DNA from: Lentzea californiensis
GTDB lineage: Bacteria > Actinomycetota > Actinomycetes > Mycobacteriales > Pseudonocardiaceae
Direction of reading: 5' to 3'
NCBI RefSeq assembly: GCF_024648825.1
Contig: NZ_JANBBE010000011.1
Coordinates: 248,001-312,000, forward strand
DNA: 64,000 nt
Every line of letters begins with the position of its first letter. The stretch's first letter is position 1. A model generated the notes under the pieces. It did no database searches. It was not told the origin of the DNA and worked only from the letters and a program-made list of their open reading frames with translations. Of the stretch, positions 33,553 through 42,408 are shown in pieces. Both the position numbers and the translations under genes were made by a program.

Positions 33553-35151
33553 TCACGAGGTCCTCGAACCCGTTGCGCAGGGGGCGTCCAACGGCGTGGC
33601 TCTCTCGGAGGACTCGGCATCGGCTGGCTGACACGGTGGCCGCGGCCGCGTGCCCGCTCCGAGCGTGCGTCCAGAAAGCGAACGCGGGCAACGACACGAT
33701 CTCGGTGCTGAGCCGCGCAACGCCGCCGGCTGACCCGATCTGGTCAGCAACGGCGGGATCCCGCCCGTGTCCACGTGGCTGAGCAGCTCCGCGCCTTCGC
33801 CGAGCCGTCCGGTGGCCTCGTAGAACCGGGTCAGCGCCATCGCCGCGGCCGCGTCGAGCCGCGCCGGGTCCTCGGCCGCCGCCCAGTGCAAGGCGGCCCG
33901 GACGTTGGCCGCGTCGAGGGCACCGAACGTCGAACCGGCGCGCAACCTGTCGAGGTAGTGCGAGGCGATCCGGGCGCGGGCGCCGGGGGAGTCGAGCTGC
34001 TCGGCGGCCAGTTCGGCGACGGTGTCCGGCAGCGTGTAGCGCGAGGTGTCGCCGTCCGGGGTGAGCCGGACCAGGTTGATGTCGACCAGTTCGGTCAGCT
34101 CCGGCAACGGTTGTACGAGCAGCGTTTCGAGGTCTTCCAGGCGGACGCCGCCGTGGAAACCGCCCAGGAAGCGGAACGTGGTGCGCGCCTCGGCGGTCAC
34201 CAGGTCCAGCGTGGCCTCGATCGCCGCGCGCAGCGAACGGTGCCGGGCGGGCAGGTCGCGTGGCCCGTCGGTGAGGTAGCGCAGCCGGTGCGTGAGGCGC
34301 TTGGCCAGGTCCGCCGGGCTCATCAGCCGCACCCAGCCCGCCGCCAGTTCGATCGCCAGCGGCAGGTGCTCGACCTTCTGGCAGATGGTGTGCACCGCGT
34401 CGTCGGCGAACTCCAGCCCGGCTCGTCGCACGAACAGTGCGGCCGCCGCCTCACGGGACAGGCCGCTCAACGCGAGCACGTGTTCGTCGCGCACCCGCAG
34501 CGGCCGCTGGCTCGTGACCACGACGGTCAGGCCGGGGCAGCGGCGCGGTAGCGCGGCGAGTTCCGCTGCGGCGTCCACCAGTTGCTCGAACCGGTCGACC
34601 ACCAGCACCACCCGCCGGTCGCGCAGGTGCGCGGCCACCCGGTCCGGCGGCGCCAGGCGGGACGGACCACAGCCCAGCGCGTCCGCCACGAGATCACCGA
34701 CCAGCGCCACGTCGCTGACGGCGGACAGGTCGAGCGTGCACACCACCAGATCGGTGCGCCCGCCGAGCAACGCGGCCAGTTCGGCGGCGAGGCGCGACTT
34801 GCCGGCGCCCGCCGGGCCGGTGATCGAGACGAACCGGTGCCGTGCCCTCAGCACCAGGTCCAGCAACGACCGCAGCTCGTCCTTCCGCCCGACCAGGCCG
34901 TCCGTGCCGGCAGGTACCGAGGAGGCCGACGGCGTCGAAGGACGTGCCGCGGCGAGGAACGCGGTCAGATCGTCGCCGGTCAGCTTGAGCGCCGTTGCCA
35001 TCAGCCGCGCCGACTGCGGTCGCGGAGCCCTCCTGCCCCGCTCCAGGTCCCGCAACGCGCGGTCGCTGATCCCGCTGAGCCGCGCGAGTTCCACCTGGCT
35101 CAGCGCGGCGGCGGCCCGGTGACGGTGCAGCAGTTCGGCGAACGCGGACAC
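33553..35151 (-). CDS. XRE-type HTH fused to NTPase (BTAD/SARP-like regulator), 3' part probably lost
   Basis: The 532-residue frame begins with an XRE helix-turn-helix ('LSQVELARLSGISDRALRDLERGRRAPR', about 17-44). An NB-ARC-like ATPase follows with Walker A 'GPAGAGKSRLAAEL' and 'RRVVLVVDRFEQL', then winged-helix and ARC2-like parts ('CQKVEHLPLAIELAAGWVRLM', 'LRAAIEATLDLV'). Family-like sequence stops near 'LLSHVDTGGIPPLL' (about 33760). The remaining 65 residues are Arg/Pro/Ser-rich, look non-native, and run past a hairpin at 33729-33748. The usual TPR third is absent. Bases 33408-33552 hold no gene I can support. Confidence 0.75.
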   Translation of the reverse strand: MSAFAELLHRHRAAAALSQVELARLSGISDRALRDLERGRRAPRPQSARLMATALKLTGDDLTAFLAAARPSTPSASSVPAGTDGLVGRKDELRSLLDLVLRARHRFVSITGPAGAGKSRLAAELAALLGGRTDLVVCTLDLSAVSDVALVGDLVADALGCGPSRLAPPDRVAAHLRDRRVVLVVDRFEQLVDAAAELAALPRRCPGLTVVVTSQRPLRVRDEHVLALSGLSREAAAALFVRRAGLEFADDAVHTICQKVEHLPLAIELAAGWVRLMSPADLAKRLTHRLRYLTDGPRDLPARHRSLRAAIEATLDLVTAEARTTFRFLGGFHGGVRLEDLETLLVQPLPELTELVDINLVRLTPDGDTSRYTLPDTVAELAAEQLDSPGARARIASHYLDRLRAGSTFGALDAANVRAALHWAAAEDPARLDAAAAMALTRFYEATGRLGEGAELLSHVDTGGIPPLLTRSGQPAALRGSAPRSCRCPRSLSGRTLGAGTRPRPPCQPADAESSERATPLDAPCATGSRTS

Positions 35152-35248
35152 CGGGCCGACCGTAGCGGAAGTTCACCGGAAACTCCGGCGGATTAACTGG
35201 CTTCCGCCCGGACCTGGCAGTCATCGTCGGTGCCGGACGTCGGGGGAC

Positions 35249-37219
35249 ATGTCCAGGATTTCGTTGGGGAGGACGGAATTGTCGTACTCATCAAGACGGG
35301 TGGTGCTCGCCCTCGCCGTAGCGGCGCTCGCTTCCGCGGGGCTGGCCACACCCGCGACGGCGGCACAGGGTGAGATCCGCGTGGGCACGGGGGCGAAGAC
35401 CATCGCGGGCCGATACGTCGTGGTGCTCAAGGAGAACGCGGACGCCGCCGACATCGTCACCGAGAACGGTGGCGGTGAGGTGCGGGAGACCTGGCGGCAC
35501 GCGCTCAAGGGGTTCGCGCTCGGGGCCGGCGAGACCACGGCCAGGCGGATCGCGGCGGACCCGCGCGTCGCCTACGTCGAACAGGACGCCGAGATCACCG
35601 CGGACGCGACCCAGCCGACGCCGTCGGCATTGTGGGGCCTCGACCGGCTCGACCAGATCACCGGGAGGTCCAACGGCCAGTACGTCTCCGCCGGTGCCGG
35701 TGCCCGCGACGTGCGCGCATACGTGATCGACAGCGGTGTCCGCACGACGCACACCGACTTCGGCGGCCGCGCGAGCTGGGGCACGAACACCACCGGCGAC
35801 AACAACAACACCGACTGCAACGGCCACGGCACCCACGTGGCGGGCACCATCGGCGGCACCACGCACGGCGTCGCGAAGTCCGTGCGGCTGGTGGCGGTGA
35901 AGGTCCTCGACTGCTCGGGTTCGGGCACCATCGCCGGTGTCATCAGCGGTGTCAACTGGGTGACCCAGAACGCCGTGCGCCCTGCCGTGGCGAACATGAG
36001 CCTCGGCGGCGGTGCCAGCGCGGCGCTGGACGCGGCGGTCGAAGCCTCGATCGCCGCGGGCATCACGTACACGGTCGCCGCGGGCAACTCGAACCGCGAC
36101 GCCTGCCAGACCTCGCCGGCCCGCGCGCCGAACGCGATCACCGTCGGTGCCACCGACCGCAACGACGTGCGACCGACGAACTGGACCAGCGGCGGCAGCA
36201 ACTTCGGCAGCTGTGTGGACGTCTTCGCCCCCGGCGACGACATCACCTCGGCGTCGAACACCAGCGACACCGCCACCAGGTCGCTCAGCGGAACGTCGAT
36301 GGCCGCGCCGCACGCGGCCGGTGTCGCCGCGCTGTACCTGCAGCGCAACGCGAACGCCTCGACGACCACCGTGTGGTTCGAGATGGCGCTCGTCGAGGCC
36401 ACCAGGGACGTCGTGGTGAACCCGGGCCCGGGCTCGCCGAACCTGCTGCTCAACTCCCGCTACACCTTCGGCGGGCCGGACGGCGACTACAACGACGACC
36501 AGCGCACGGACACCACCGTGTGGCGTCCGTCGACGGGCCAGTGGTTCGTGCGCAACCAGTTCACCCAGCTCTGGGGCCAGCAGGGCGACGTCCCGGTGCC
36601 GGGTGACTACAACGGTGACGGCGCGTCCGACGTGGCGGTGTGGCGTCCGTCCACCGGTCAGTGGTTCGTGAACGGCCAGTTCACCGTCGCGTGGGGTCAG
36701 CAGGGTGACGTTCCCGTGCAGGGCGACTACAACGGCGACCAGATCACCGACGTGGCGGTGTGGCGTCCGTCGACGGGCCAATGGTTCGTGCACAACCAGT
36801 TCACCCGGCAGTGGGGTCAGCAGGGCGACGTCCCGGTGCCCGCCGACTACGACGGTGACGGTGCGGCGCAGGCCGCCGTGTGGCGTCCGTCCACCGGGAC
36901 CTGGCACTACATCGGCGCGTTCGGTGTCGTCGTGTCCGTCCAATGGGGACAGAACGGTGACGTTCCCGTGATAGGCGACTACAACGGCAACGGCGGGTTG
37001 GACCTGACGGTGTGGCGTCCGTCGACCGGTGAGTGGCACGTGCGCGGCGTCAGCTCGACGCAGTGGGGCCAGCAGGGCGACGTCCCGGTGCCCGGCGACT
37101 ACAACGGCGACGGGGTGGGTGACCTGGCGGTCTGGCGTCCATCGACCGGGCAGTGGTTCGTGCGCAACCAGTTCACCGTCGCGTGGGGCGTGCAGGGGGA
37201 CGAACCCCTGGCGTCATGA
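35249..37219 (+). CDS. Secreted subtilisin-family (S8) protease with C-terminal FG-GAP-like repeats
   Basis: The 656-residue protein has a signal peptide ('VVLALAVAALASAGLATPATAA'), an I9 propeptide (about 50-117), then an S8A domain with Asp161 ('YVIDSGV'), His193 ('NGHGTHVAG') and Ser350 ('SGTSMAAPHAAG'). From residue 410 six tandem units of about 40 residues follow ('VWRPSTGQWFV' plus 'WGQQGDVPVPGDYNGDG'), a calcium-binding beta-propeller-like module. TTG 35279, five bases after GGGGAGGA, is an equally good start. It is divergent from the ATPase regulator. Confidence 0.92.
   Translation: MSRISLGRTELSYSSRRVVLALAVAALASAGLATPATAAQGEIRVGTGAKTIAGRYVVVLKENADAADIVTENGGGEVRETWRHALKGFALGAGETTARRIAADPRVAYVEQDAEITADATQPTPSALWGLDRLDQITGRSNGQYVSAGAGARDVRAYVIDSGVRTTHTDFGGRASWGTNTTGDNNNTDCNGHGTHVAGTIGGTTHGVAKSVRLVAVKVLDCSGSGTIAGVISGVNWVTQNAVRPAVANMSLGGGASAALDAAVEASIAAGITYTVAAGNSNRDACQTSPARAPNAITVGATDRNDVRPTNWTSGGSNFGSCVDVFAPGDDITSASNTSDTATRSLSGTSMAAPHAAGVAALYLQRNANASTTTVWFEMALVEATRDVVVNPGPGSPNLLLNSRYTFGGPDGDYNDDQRTDTTVWRPSTGQWFVRNQFTQLWGQQGDVPVPGDYNGDGASDVAVWRPSTGQWFVNGQFTVAWGQQGDVPVQGDYNGDQITDVAVWRPSTGQWFVHNQFTRQWGQQGDVPVPADYDGDGAAQAAVWRPSTGTWHYIGAFGVVVSVQWGQNGDVPVIGDYNGNGGLDLTVWRPSTGEWHVRGVSSTQWGQQGDVPVPGDYNGDGVGDLAVWRPSTGQWFVRNQFTVAWGVQGDEPLAS
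36480..37219 (+). repeat. Six in-frame tandem repeats of about 120 bp
   Basis: Each unit encodes DYNGD-type acidic loops followed by VWRPSTG and WGQQGDVPV. Units one to three are nearly identical at DNA level, units four and five have diverged, and unit six resembles unit one again. This points to recent expansion or gene conversion inside the protease gene. Confidence 0.85.
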
Positions 37220-37227
37220 CGACGGAG

Positions 37228-37260
37228 CCGGGGCCGCCTTCCTCGTGAAGGCGGCCCCGG
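37228..37260 (+). terminator. Hairpin terminator after the protease
   Basis: A perfect 14-bp GC-rich stem, 37228-37241 with 37247-37260, around CTCGT. It begins nine bases after the stop codon. Confidence 0.8.
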
Positions 37261-37457
37261 CCGACGTCAGCGTGCCGTTCTGGCGTGAGGTCGTCTGACT
37301 GGTCCCGGTCCTCACCTCGTGTGCGAGCTGGTTGCCGCCGCGTCGGGTGGTGTTCGCCCGGAAGAAGCACTCTTTCCACCGGCGGCGGCTAGACACTGTG
37401 CGTGCCCACCGCTCGCGCCGGCGTGGGTTCGCGTGTGAGCGCAGAGAAGGGGATCAG

Positions 37458-38315
37458 ATGAAGCGATCGACGTTGTCCGTTGTGCTGGCATTGCTCGTGA
37501 CCGTCGTGGCGAGCCCGCTGCCGGGTGCCGTTGCCGCGCCAGGCCGGGTGCAGCCGCTCGAACGCGCGCACGCGCACAACGACTACGAGCACGACCGCCC
37601 GCTGGCCGACGCCCGCGACCGCGGGTTCACGTCGGTGGAGGCCGACGTGTGGCTGGTGGACGGCGAACTCCGGGTGGCGCACGACCTGGTCGACGCGCGG
37701 CCGGGCCGCACGCTGAGCAGCCTCTACCTCCAGCCGCTCGCCCAGGTCGTGCGCGCGAACGGGGGTGGCGTCTACCCGCACTGGCGCGGTTCGTTCCAGC
37801 TGCTCGTCGACATCAAGAGCGACGGTCCGGCGACCTACAAGGCCGTGGACGAGGCGCTGCGCGAGTTCCGTCCCATGCTCACCCAGTGGGTCAACGGCCA
37901 CGAGCGACGTGGCGCGGTCGAGGTGGTCATCAGCGGGAACCGGCCGCGTGAGGACATGCTCGCCCAGCGGATCCGGCGGGCCGGGTACGACGGGCGGCTG
38001 AGCGATCTGGGCAGTGGTGTTCCCGCCACGTTCATGCCGCTCGTCAGCGACAACTGGACGAAGAACTTCACCTGGCAGGGAGTCGGCGCCATGCCCGTGG
38101 CCGAGCGGGAGAAGCTGCGCCGCATCGTGTCGCAGGCACACGCCGCCGGCTACCGGGTGCGGTTCTGGGCAACCCCGGACGTGGCGGGGGAGGCGCGGAA
38201 CGCGGTGTGGCGTGAGCTGCTCGCGGCCGGTGTCGACCACATCAACACCGACGACCTCGCGGGGTTGCGGGAGTTCCTCCTCGCGAACGACCCGGCTGAG
38301 CGCCGCAGGGGCTGA
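37458..38315 (+). CDS. Secreted GDPD/PI-PLC-like phosphodiesterase
   Basis: The 285-residue protein has a signal peptide ('LSVVLALLVTVVASPLPGAVAA'). The TIM-barrel phosphodiesterase start follows: 'ERAHAHNDYEHDRPLADARDRGFTSVEADVWLVDGELRVAHDL', with paired His and acidic residues in 'AHNDYEH' and 'VEADVW'. 'VLLVDIKSDG'-like and 'VRFWATPD' strands complete the barrel. It likely hydrolyses glycerophosphodiesters or phosphoinositides outside the cell. ATG 37458 has AAGGGGA upstream. Bases 37261-37457 carry no other gene. Confidence 0.82.
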   Translation: MKRSTLSVVLALLVTVVASPLPGAVAAPGRVQPLERAHAHNDYEHDRPLADARDRGFTSVEADVWLVDGELRVAHDLVDARPGRTLSSLYLQPLAQVVRANGGGVYPHWRGSFQLLVDIKSDGPATYKAVDEALREFRPMLTQWVNGHERRGAVEVVISGNRPREDMLAQRIRRAGYDGRLSDLGSGVPATFMPLVSDNWTKNFTWQGVGAMPVAEREKLRRIVSQAHAAGYRVRFWATPDVAGEARNAVWRELLAAGVDHINTDDLAGLREFLLANDPAERRRG

Positions 38316-38320
38316 ACCGG

Positions 38321-38355
38321 GGGCAGGGCTGCACCGATCCGGCGGGGCCCTGCCC
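38321..38355 (+). terminator. Hairpin after the phosphodiesterase gene
   Basis: GGGCAGGG (38321-38328) pairs with CCCTGCCC (38348-38355) across a 19-nt loop just past the stop codon. The rest of 38356-38501 shows nothing recognisable. Confidence 0.55.
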
Positions 38356-38501
38356 ACTGCGCGGCCGGCAGTGGGGTCAACGCGCTGCGGCGGGATGAGA
38401 AACGTCGGAAACTGGCCGCGCCACGCACACCTCGTGACTGGAGCCCGCTCAGGCTCGAGTGCGCGACATCGGACATTCGCACAGGTGGCGAGCGTCTGTG
38501 C

Positions 38502-38804
38502 CTACGGCTGCCCGTCCGTCAGGTGCACGTGCTCGAAGCCCGGCGAGAAACCGGCGACATGATCCGGTGTGCCGTGGTGCGGCCGGGCCGGGGTGAATCG
38601 GCCTTCGGCAACGGCCACGTCGTACGCGCCGCCGATCGGGTACTCCGTGAGGATTCCGGTGACGCGGTGCTCGGCTGCCCAGGCGAGCCCTGCTTCACGG
38701 CTCGTGAACGCGCCTGCGGCATGACGTGCGCGGTCCCCGTGGAAGATCCAGATCATCGGCTGCGGATTGCCGCCATCGCTCGTCCCGATGCCACCGTCGT
38801 TCAT
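38502..38804 (-). CDS. DUF7710-like small protein
   Basis: About 100 residues; the core 'MIWIFHGDRARHAAGAFTSREAGLAWAAEHRVTGILTEYPIGGAYDVAVAEGRF' (seen as three blocks: 'WIFHGDRARH', 'AGLAWAAEHRVTGILTEYP', 'YDVAVAEGRF') matches my memory of DUF7710 proteins. Their function is unknown; several lie beside toxin or immunity genes. The start may be ATG 38804, GTG 38825 or ATG 38756. Confidence 0.6.
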   Translation of the reverse strand: MNDGGIGTSDGGNPQPMIWIFHGDRARHAAGAFTSREAGLAWAAEHRVTGILTEYPIGGAYDVAVAEGRFTPARPHHGTPDHVAGFSPGFEHVHLTDGQP

Positions 38805-38903
38805 TGCCCAGTCATACCTGGACACCTGTGAACGCAGCCAGTGGGTACTGCGAGGCGGAGCCGTGCGCGCGGCATCGCGGTGGCGCCCAGTTCAGCTGGA
38901 AGG

Positions 38904-39812
38904 TCACCGCTCCGCGGTACCAGCGGGCGTCAACGACCCGCTGATCGCGGAGACCAGCTCGTAGCTGCGACGACGGTCCGCGTGGTGGTAGACCGGCGAG
39001 GTGATCATCAGCTCGGACGTGCCGGTCTCGTCGAGAACGCTCTGGAGCTTGCGCGAGATGGTCTCGGGCCCGCCGACCAGCACGCGGCCGTCGTCGGGGA
39101 GCGCGGCCGCGTCCTGCGGGCTGGGCAGCAGGATCCGGTCGCCTTCCCGGCGGCTGCGCACCTTGGTCCTGATCGGCCCGGCGAGCCACTCGGCCCGTTC
39201 GCCGTCGTCCGCGCAGATCACCGCGACGCTGACCAGATCGGCCTCGCAGGTCAGTCCAGGGCTGAGGTGCCGGGCGAACGCGAACCGCACGCCCAGCTCC
39301 GCGGCCAGCACCGAGGTGCCCGGCGACGAGCCCAGCAGCCACGGTTCCTGCACGTTGCCGCCCTGCACCGGCACCGCGGCGGTGTCCGCCGGGTTCAGCA
39401 ACGCCAGCAGTTCTGCTAGTTGCGCGCGGTACGGCCGGTCGGTGCGGCGCAGTGCCGCGACCACCGACGACGGACCGCCCGGCGCACGTCCGATGCCGAG
39501 GTCTATCCGGCCGGGGTGCAGGGCCGCTAGCGTGCCGAACTGCTCGGCCACCACCAGCGGCGGGTGGTGGGGCAGCAGCACGCCGCCCGCGCCGATTCGC
39601 AGGCGTTCGGTGACGGCCGCGAGGTGGGCCACGAGCACGGCTGGTGCGGAGCTGGCGACCCCTCGCATGCCGTGGTGCTCCGGTACCCAGTACCGGTGGA
39701 ACCCCAGCTCTTCCGCCAGCTCCGCGAGATCGGTGGTGTTGCGCAACGCCTCGCGCGGCGTCGAACCCCGCACGACCGGAGACGTGTCCAGCACCGACAA
39801 GCGCAGCCCCAT
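38904..39812 (-). CDS. LLM-class (luciferase-like) flavin-dependent oxidoreductase
   Basis: The 302-residue protein is of the group with 'LSVLDTSPV' at the N-terminus, 'LGFHRYWVPEHHGMRGVASSAPAVLVAHLAAVTERLRIGAGGVLLPHHPPLVVAEQFGTL' (in parts) and 'RIDLGIGRAPGG'. This group is typified by YhbW-like FMN proteins. It uses reduced flavin to oxidise an unknown small molecule. The small secreted gene follows upstream on the same strand (start at 40244), separated by 18 bases. Confidence 0.88.
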   Translation of the reverse strand: MGLRLSVLDTSPVVRGSTPREALRNTTDLAELAEELGFHRYWVPEHHGMRGVASSAPAVLVAHLAAVTERLRIGAGGVLLPHHPPLVVAEQFGTLAALHPGRIDLGIGRAPGGPSSVVAALRRTDRPYRAQLAELLALLNPADTAAVPVQGGNVQEPWLLGSSPGTSVLAAELGVRFAFARHLSPGLTCEADLVSVAVICADDGERAEWLAGPIRTKVRSRREGDRILLPSPQDAAALPDDGRVLVGGPETISRKLQSVLDETGTSELMITSPVYHHADRRRSYELVSAISGSLTPAGTAER

Positions 39813-39830
39813 GTCTCCAACGTCAGGGCA

Positions 39831-40244
39831 CTAACAGCGTTCGTCGGTCTGTCCGGAGTAGACGTTGCCGTCGCCCCATACCTCGCCGTAGGCGCGAGTG
39901 CACTTGGTGAGCGTGCTGGTGCCCTTGGACCAGACGTGCTGCTTGTTGCGCCCGTTGACGTTGCTGCCGTAGTCGCGGTCGCCGTTCACGACCATCGCGG
40001 CGCTGGAGCTGAAGCCACCGGGCTGCGCGGCGTAGGAGTCCCACACGTAGGTGTACGCCCAGTTCTTGCCGCAACCCTTGAACTGCTTGACCGAGGCGAT
40101 GGTCGTGCCGTTCTTCTTCACGTACCCGGTGGAGCCGATCTGCACGGTGCTCTCGCATCCCGGCGCCGACTCGGCCTGGGCCGTGCCCACGCAGGCCAGT
40201 GCCGACAGCGCCACCGCGGGAAGGAACAACATCACTTTGCGCAT
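39831..40244 (-). CDS. Small secreted cysteine-containing protein
   Basis: The 137-residue product has a signal peptide ('VMLFLPAVALSALACVGTAQA'). The mature part contains four Cys that could make two disulfides ('GCESTVQIGSTGYVKKNGTTIASVKQFKGCGKNWAY' and 'KCTRAYG...DERC' regions). It resembles DUF2690-type secreted proteins only loosely. Function unknown. Confidence 0.65.
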   Translation of the reverse strand: MRKVMLFLPAVALSALACVGTAQAESAPGCESTVQIGSTGYVKKNGTTIASVKQFKGCGKNWAYTYVWDSYAAQPGGFSSSAAMVVNGDRDYGSNVNGRNKQHVWSKGTSTLTKCTRAYGEVWGDGNVYSGQTDERC

Positions 40245-40284
40245 GCCCCACGGTGGCGCGAGCCGGTTAGCCGGCGGTAAATCG

Positions 40285-40572
40285 TCATGGCTGGGCCGCG
40301 AGATCCGAGGGATGCGTCGCCAGCGGCGTCACCTGCACCCGCATGTACTCCCACAGCGGTAACGACGACAGGAACGCGTGCAGCTCGTCGTTGGACGGCA
40401 CGTCGAAGACACCGATGTCGCTGTGCTGTCCGACGACGCGCCACAGGTGGGGCCAGACGCCCAGCTTCTGCAGCTCCAGCTCGCGGTCCTTCTCGGCGCG
40501 CACCAACTCGGCGCGGTCGTTGGGATCCATGTCGTGGGGCAGGGAAACGTCCATCCGCACGTGGAAGAGCAC
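40285..40572 (-). CDS. catC: Muconolactone delta-isomerase
   Basis: The 95-residue protein reads 'VLFHVRMDVSLPHDMDPNDR' at its start and 'LELQKLGVWPHLWRVVGQHSDIGVFDV' in the middle, the short ferredoxin-like fold of CatC. It isomerises muconolactone to beta-ketoadipate enol-lactone in catechol degradation. GTG 40572 sits five bases after AGGAGG and gives the family length; longer frames were rejected. No catA or intact catB is present, and only a stump of catB seems to remain upstream. Confidence 0.85.
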   Translation of the reverse strand: MLFHVRMDVSLPHDMDPNDRAELVRAEKDRELELQKLGVWPHLWRVVGQHSDIGVFDVPSNDELHAFLSSLPLWEYMRVQVTPLATHPSDLAAQP

Positions 40573-40574
40573 GG

Positions 40575-40682
40575 TCACCTCCTGGTGAAGGCCGCGACGG
40601 CTGCGGGATCCAGCTCGAGCCCTGGGCCGACCGGCGGGTGCAGGTAGCCGCCGTCTGGCGCAGCGGCATGGCAGGCGGCTCC
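40575..40682 (-). pseudogene. Probable C-terminal remnant of muconate cycloisomerase
   Basis: A 35-codon stretch in the third minus-strand frame reads 'APDGGYLHPPVGPGLELD' then 'PAAVAAFTRR' and a TGA two bases before the catC start. This is the closing strand of enolase-superfamily muconate/mandelate enzymes. An in-frame TGA at 40683-40685 and no similarity further upstream show the rest is gone. Confidence 0.5.
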
Positions 40683-40737
40683 TCATGCCGCCGTCGTGAC
40701 GGGGAATACCCGCAGCGGCCGCGTTCGAAGCGATGCC

Positions 40738-41244
40738 TCAGGCCCCGGTGACGCCGTCGATGCCCTCGCGCAGGAAGTCCGCGTGGCCGTTGTGCCGCGC
40801 GTACTCGTGGCAGAGGTGGTTCATCACCAGCCGCAACGACACCTGCTCGCCCCAGCGCGGCTGGTAGCCCGAGACGTCCAGCGACTCGGCCTCGCGCTCG
40901 ATCCGGCGCGAGTGCCCGACCTCTGCCTGCCAGGCCTCGAACGCCTCGGACCTCGTCGAGCCCGAAGCGTCGTAGGCGACCTGGTAATCGCCCTCGTCCG
41001 ACCACACGAGCGGGATGTCCTCGCCGTTGATGACCTTGCGGAACCAGGTGCGCTCCACCTCGGCCATGTGCCGGACGAGGCCGAGCAGCGTGAGCGTGGA
41101 CGGGGGCATCGAGCGGCGGCGCAGGTCGTCGTCGGACAGGCCCTCGCACTTCATCGCGAGGGTGGCGCGGTGGAAGTCGAGGAACGCGCGCAGGGTCTCG
41201 CGTTCGCCTGCGCGCAGCGGAGGGCTGGGGCGTTCGGTGGTCAC
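40738..41244 (-). CDS. DinB-like (DUF664) putative thiol-dependent enzyme
   Basis: The 168-residue four-helix-bundle protein has 'LGLVRHMAEVERTWFRKVI' and 'LVMNHLCHEYARHNGHADFLRE', which provide the three His of the DinB/mycothiol-transferase metal site. In actinomycetes such proteins transfer mycothiol or bacillithiol-type thiols, or are of unknown role. GTG 41244 ('VTTERPSPPL') gives the family length. Confidence 0.82.
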   Translation of the reverse strand: MTTERPSPPLRAGERETLRAFLDFHRATLAMKCEGLSDDDLRRRSMPPSTLTLLGLVRHMAEVERTWFRKVINGEDIPLVWSDEGDYQVAYDASGSTRSEAFEAWQAEVGHSRRIEREAESLDVSGYQPRWGEQVSLRLVMNHLCHEYARHNGHADFLREGIDGVTGA

Positions 41245-41341
41245 GTGATCAGTCTGCCCTGGGCCGTTCGGGTGACGCGGGCAACCGGCGGCAGCGGTGC
41301 CGCGTGGTCGTGACGTCTTCAGCTGATTCGGGGGGATCATC

Positions 41342-42337
41342 ATGCGCGGACGCGCTTTCATCACGGCGATCGGCTTGGCCGGCACGGTTCTGGCGGCGCC
41401 GGGGGTGGCCGCGGCGGACCCGGCGCCCTGCACCTGGGCCGTGTCCAAGGTGGCGGTGCCCGATGGGTACGAACCGACCTTCACCAGGGTGAGGGGCACG
41501 GACAGCCACGGCAACTACGCCGGCATCTCGTTGCGGATGTCGGCCAACACCGACGACCTGATCATCTGGACCGGCGGCGTGCCGCGGGTGGTCCACGAGC
41601 TGCGGCACCTGCTGTGGTTGTCGATGGCCGGCCAGAACTCGTCGGGCACCGTGCTGGTCAGCGGCCGGATCGTCGCCGAGGAGCGGTGGGCGGTCGCGAC
41701 GTACTCGTCTTCGGGCGTGATCACCGAGTACGCGGCTCCGGACGGCTACCGCCTCTCCGCTGCGACCGCCATCAACGAACGTGGTGACGTGCTCGCCTCA
41801 GGCGAGCGGATCTCGGACGGTCAGGAGGTCGGGATCCTGTGGTCCACGATCGCGGTCGCGCCGCAGATCGTCGACACGTCCGCCGGCACGCCCCAAGACC
41901 TGGACGACGACGGCACCGTGCTGCTGCGCGGCCGCGAAGGCAAGCCGGGAGCTCTGTGGCGGTCCGGAAAGGTGACGCTGCTCGCCGACGAGGGCAAGCC
42001 CACCTACGTCCAGGCGCTCCGGGGTGGCAAGGCGGTCGGCTACCAGGTCGACGGCACGTGGCCGGAGTCGCAGGCCCTGCTGTGGGACCGCGACGGCGCC
42101 GTCCGGCACGTCGAGGACGGTGGCACCGCGTTCGCCATCAACGCGAACGGGCTGATCACGGGTGAACGGTCCACAATGGTCGGACGAGCGTCGGTCTGGC
42201 GGGACACGACCTTCCTGGGTGAACTGCCTTACATCACCGACATCCCGTACATCTCCGAGTTGGTCGTCGTGGGTGACGACAACGATCTCTTCGGCGACGC
42301 GGGCTACTACGGGCCACTGCGCTGGACGTGTGCCTAG
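41342..42337 (+). CDS. Secreted HAF-like beta-propeller protein, unknown function
   Basis: The 331-residue protein has a signal peptide ('ITAIGLAGTVLAAPGVAAA'). Loosely repeated units such as 'AATAINERGDVLASGERIS', 'TPQDLDDDGTVLLRGREG' and 'TAFAINANGLITGERST', each about 45 residues with a late Trp ('ILWS', 'ALWRSG', 'LLWDRDG', 'SVWRD'), resemble HAF repeats of extracellular proteins. It has two Cys, at the start and the very end of the mature protein, perhaps a closing disulfide. Confidence 0.7.
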   Translation: MRGRAFITAIGLAGTVLAAPGVAAADPAPCTWAVSKVAVPDGYEPTFTRVRGTDSHGNYAGISLRMSANTDDLIIWTGGVPRVVHELRHLLWLSMAGQNSSGTVLVSGRIVAEERWAVATYSSSGVITEYAAPDGYRLSAATAINERGDVLASGERISDGQEVGILWSTIAVAPQIVDTSAGTPQDLDDDGTVLLRGREGKPGALWRSGKVTLLADEGKPTYVQALRGGKAVGYQVDGTWPESQALLWDRDGAVRHVEDGGTAFAINANGLITGERSTMVGRASVWRDTTFLGELPYITDIPYISELVVVGDDNDLFGDAGYYGPLRWTCA

Positions 42338-42408
42338 TCCCGTGTGAGGCGCCACATCACCACCCCCTCCGATCGGCGCTAACGTTGCCGTGAGGAGAGG
42401 GGTGGCTG

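Noticed and set aside
36480-37219. Regular repeats that could be taken for a CRISPR array
   Set aside because: Units are about 120 bp, contiguous without spacers and in frame with a protein module; no cas genes nearby.
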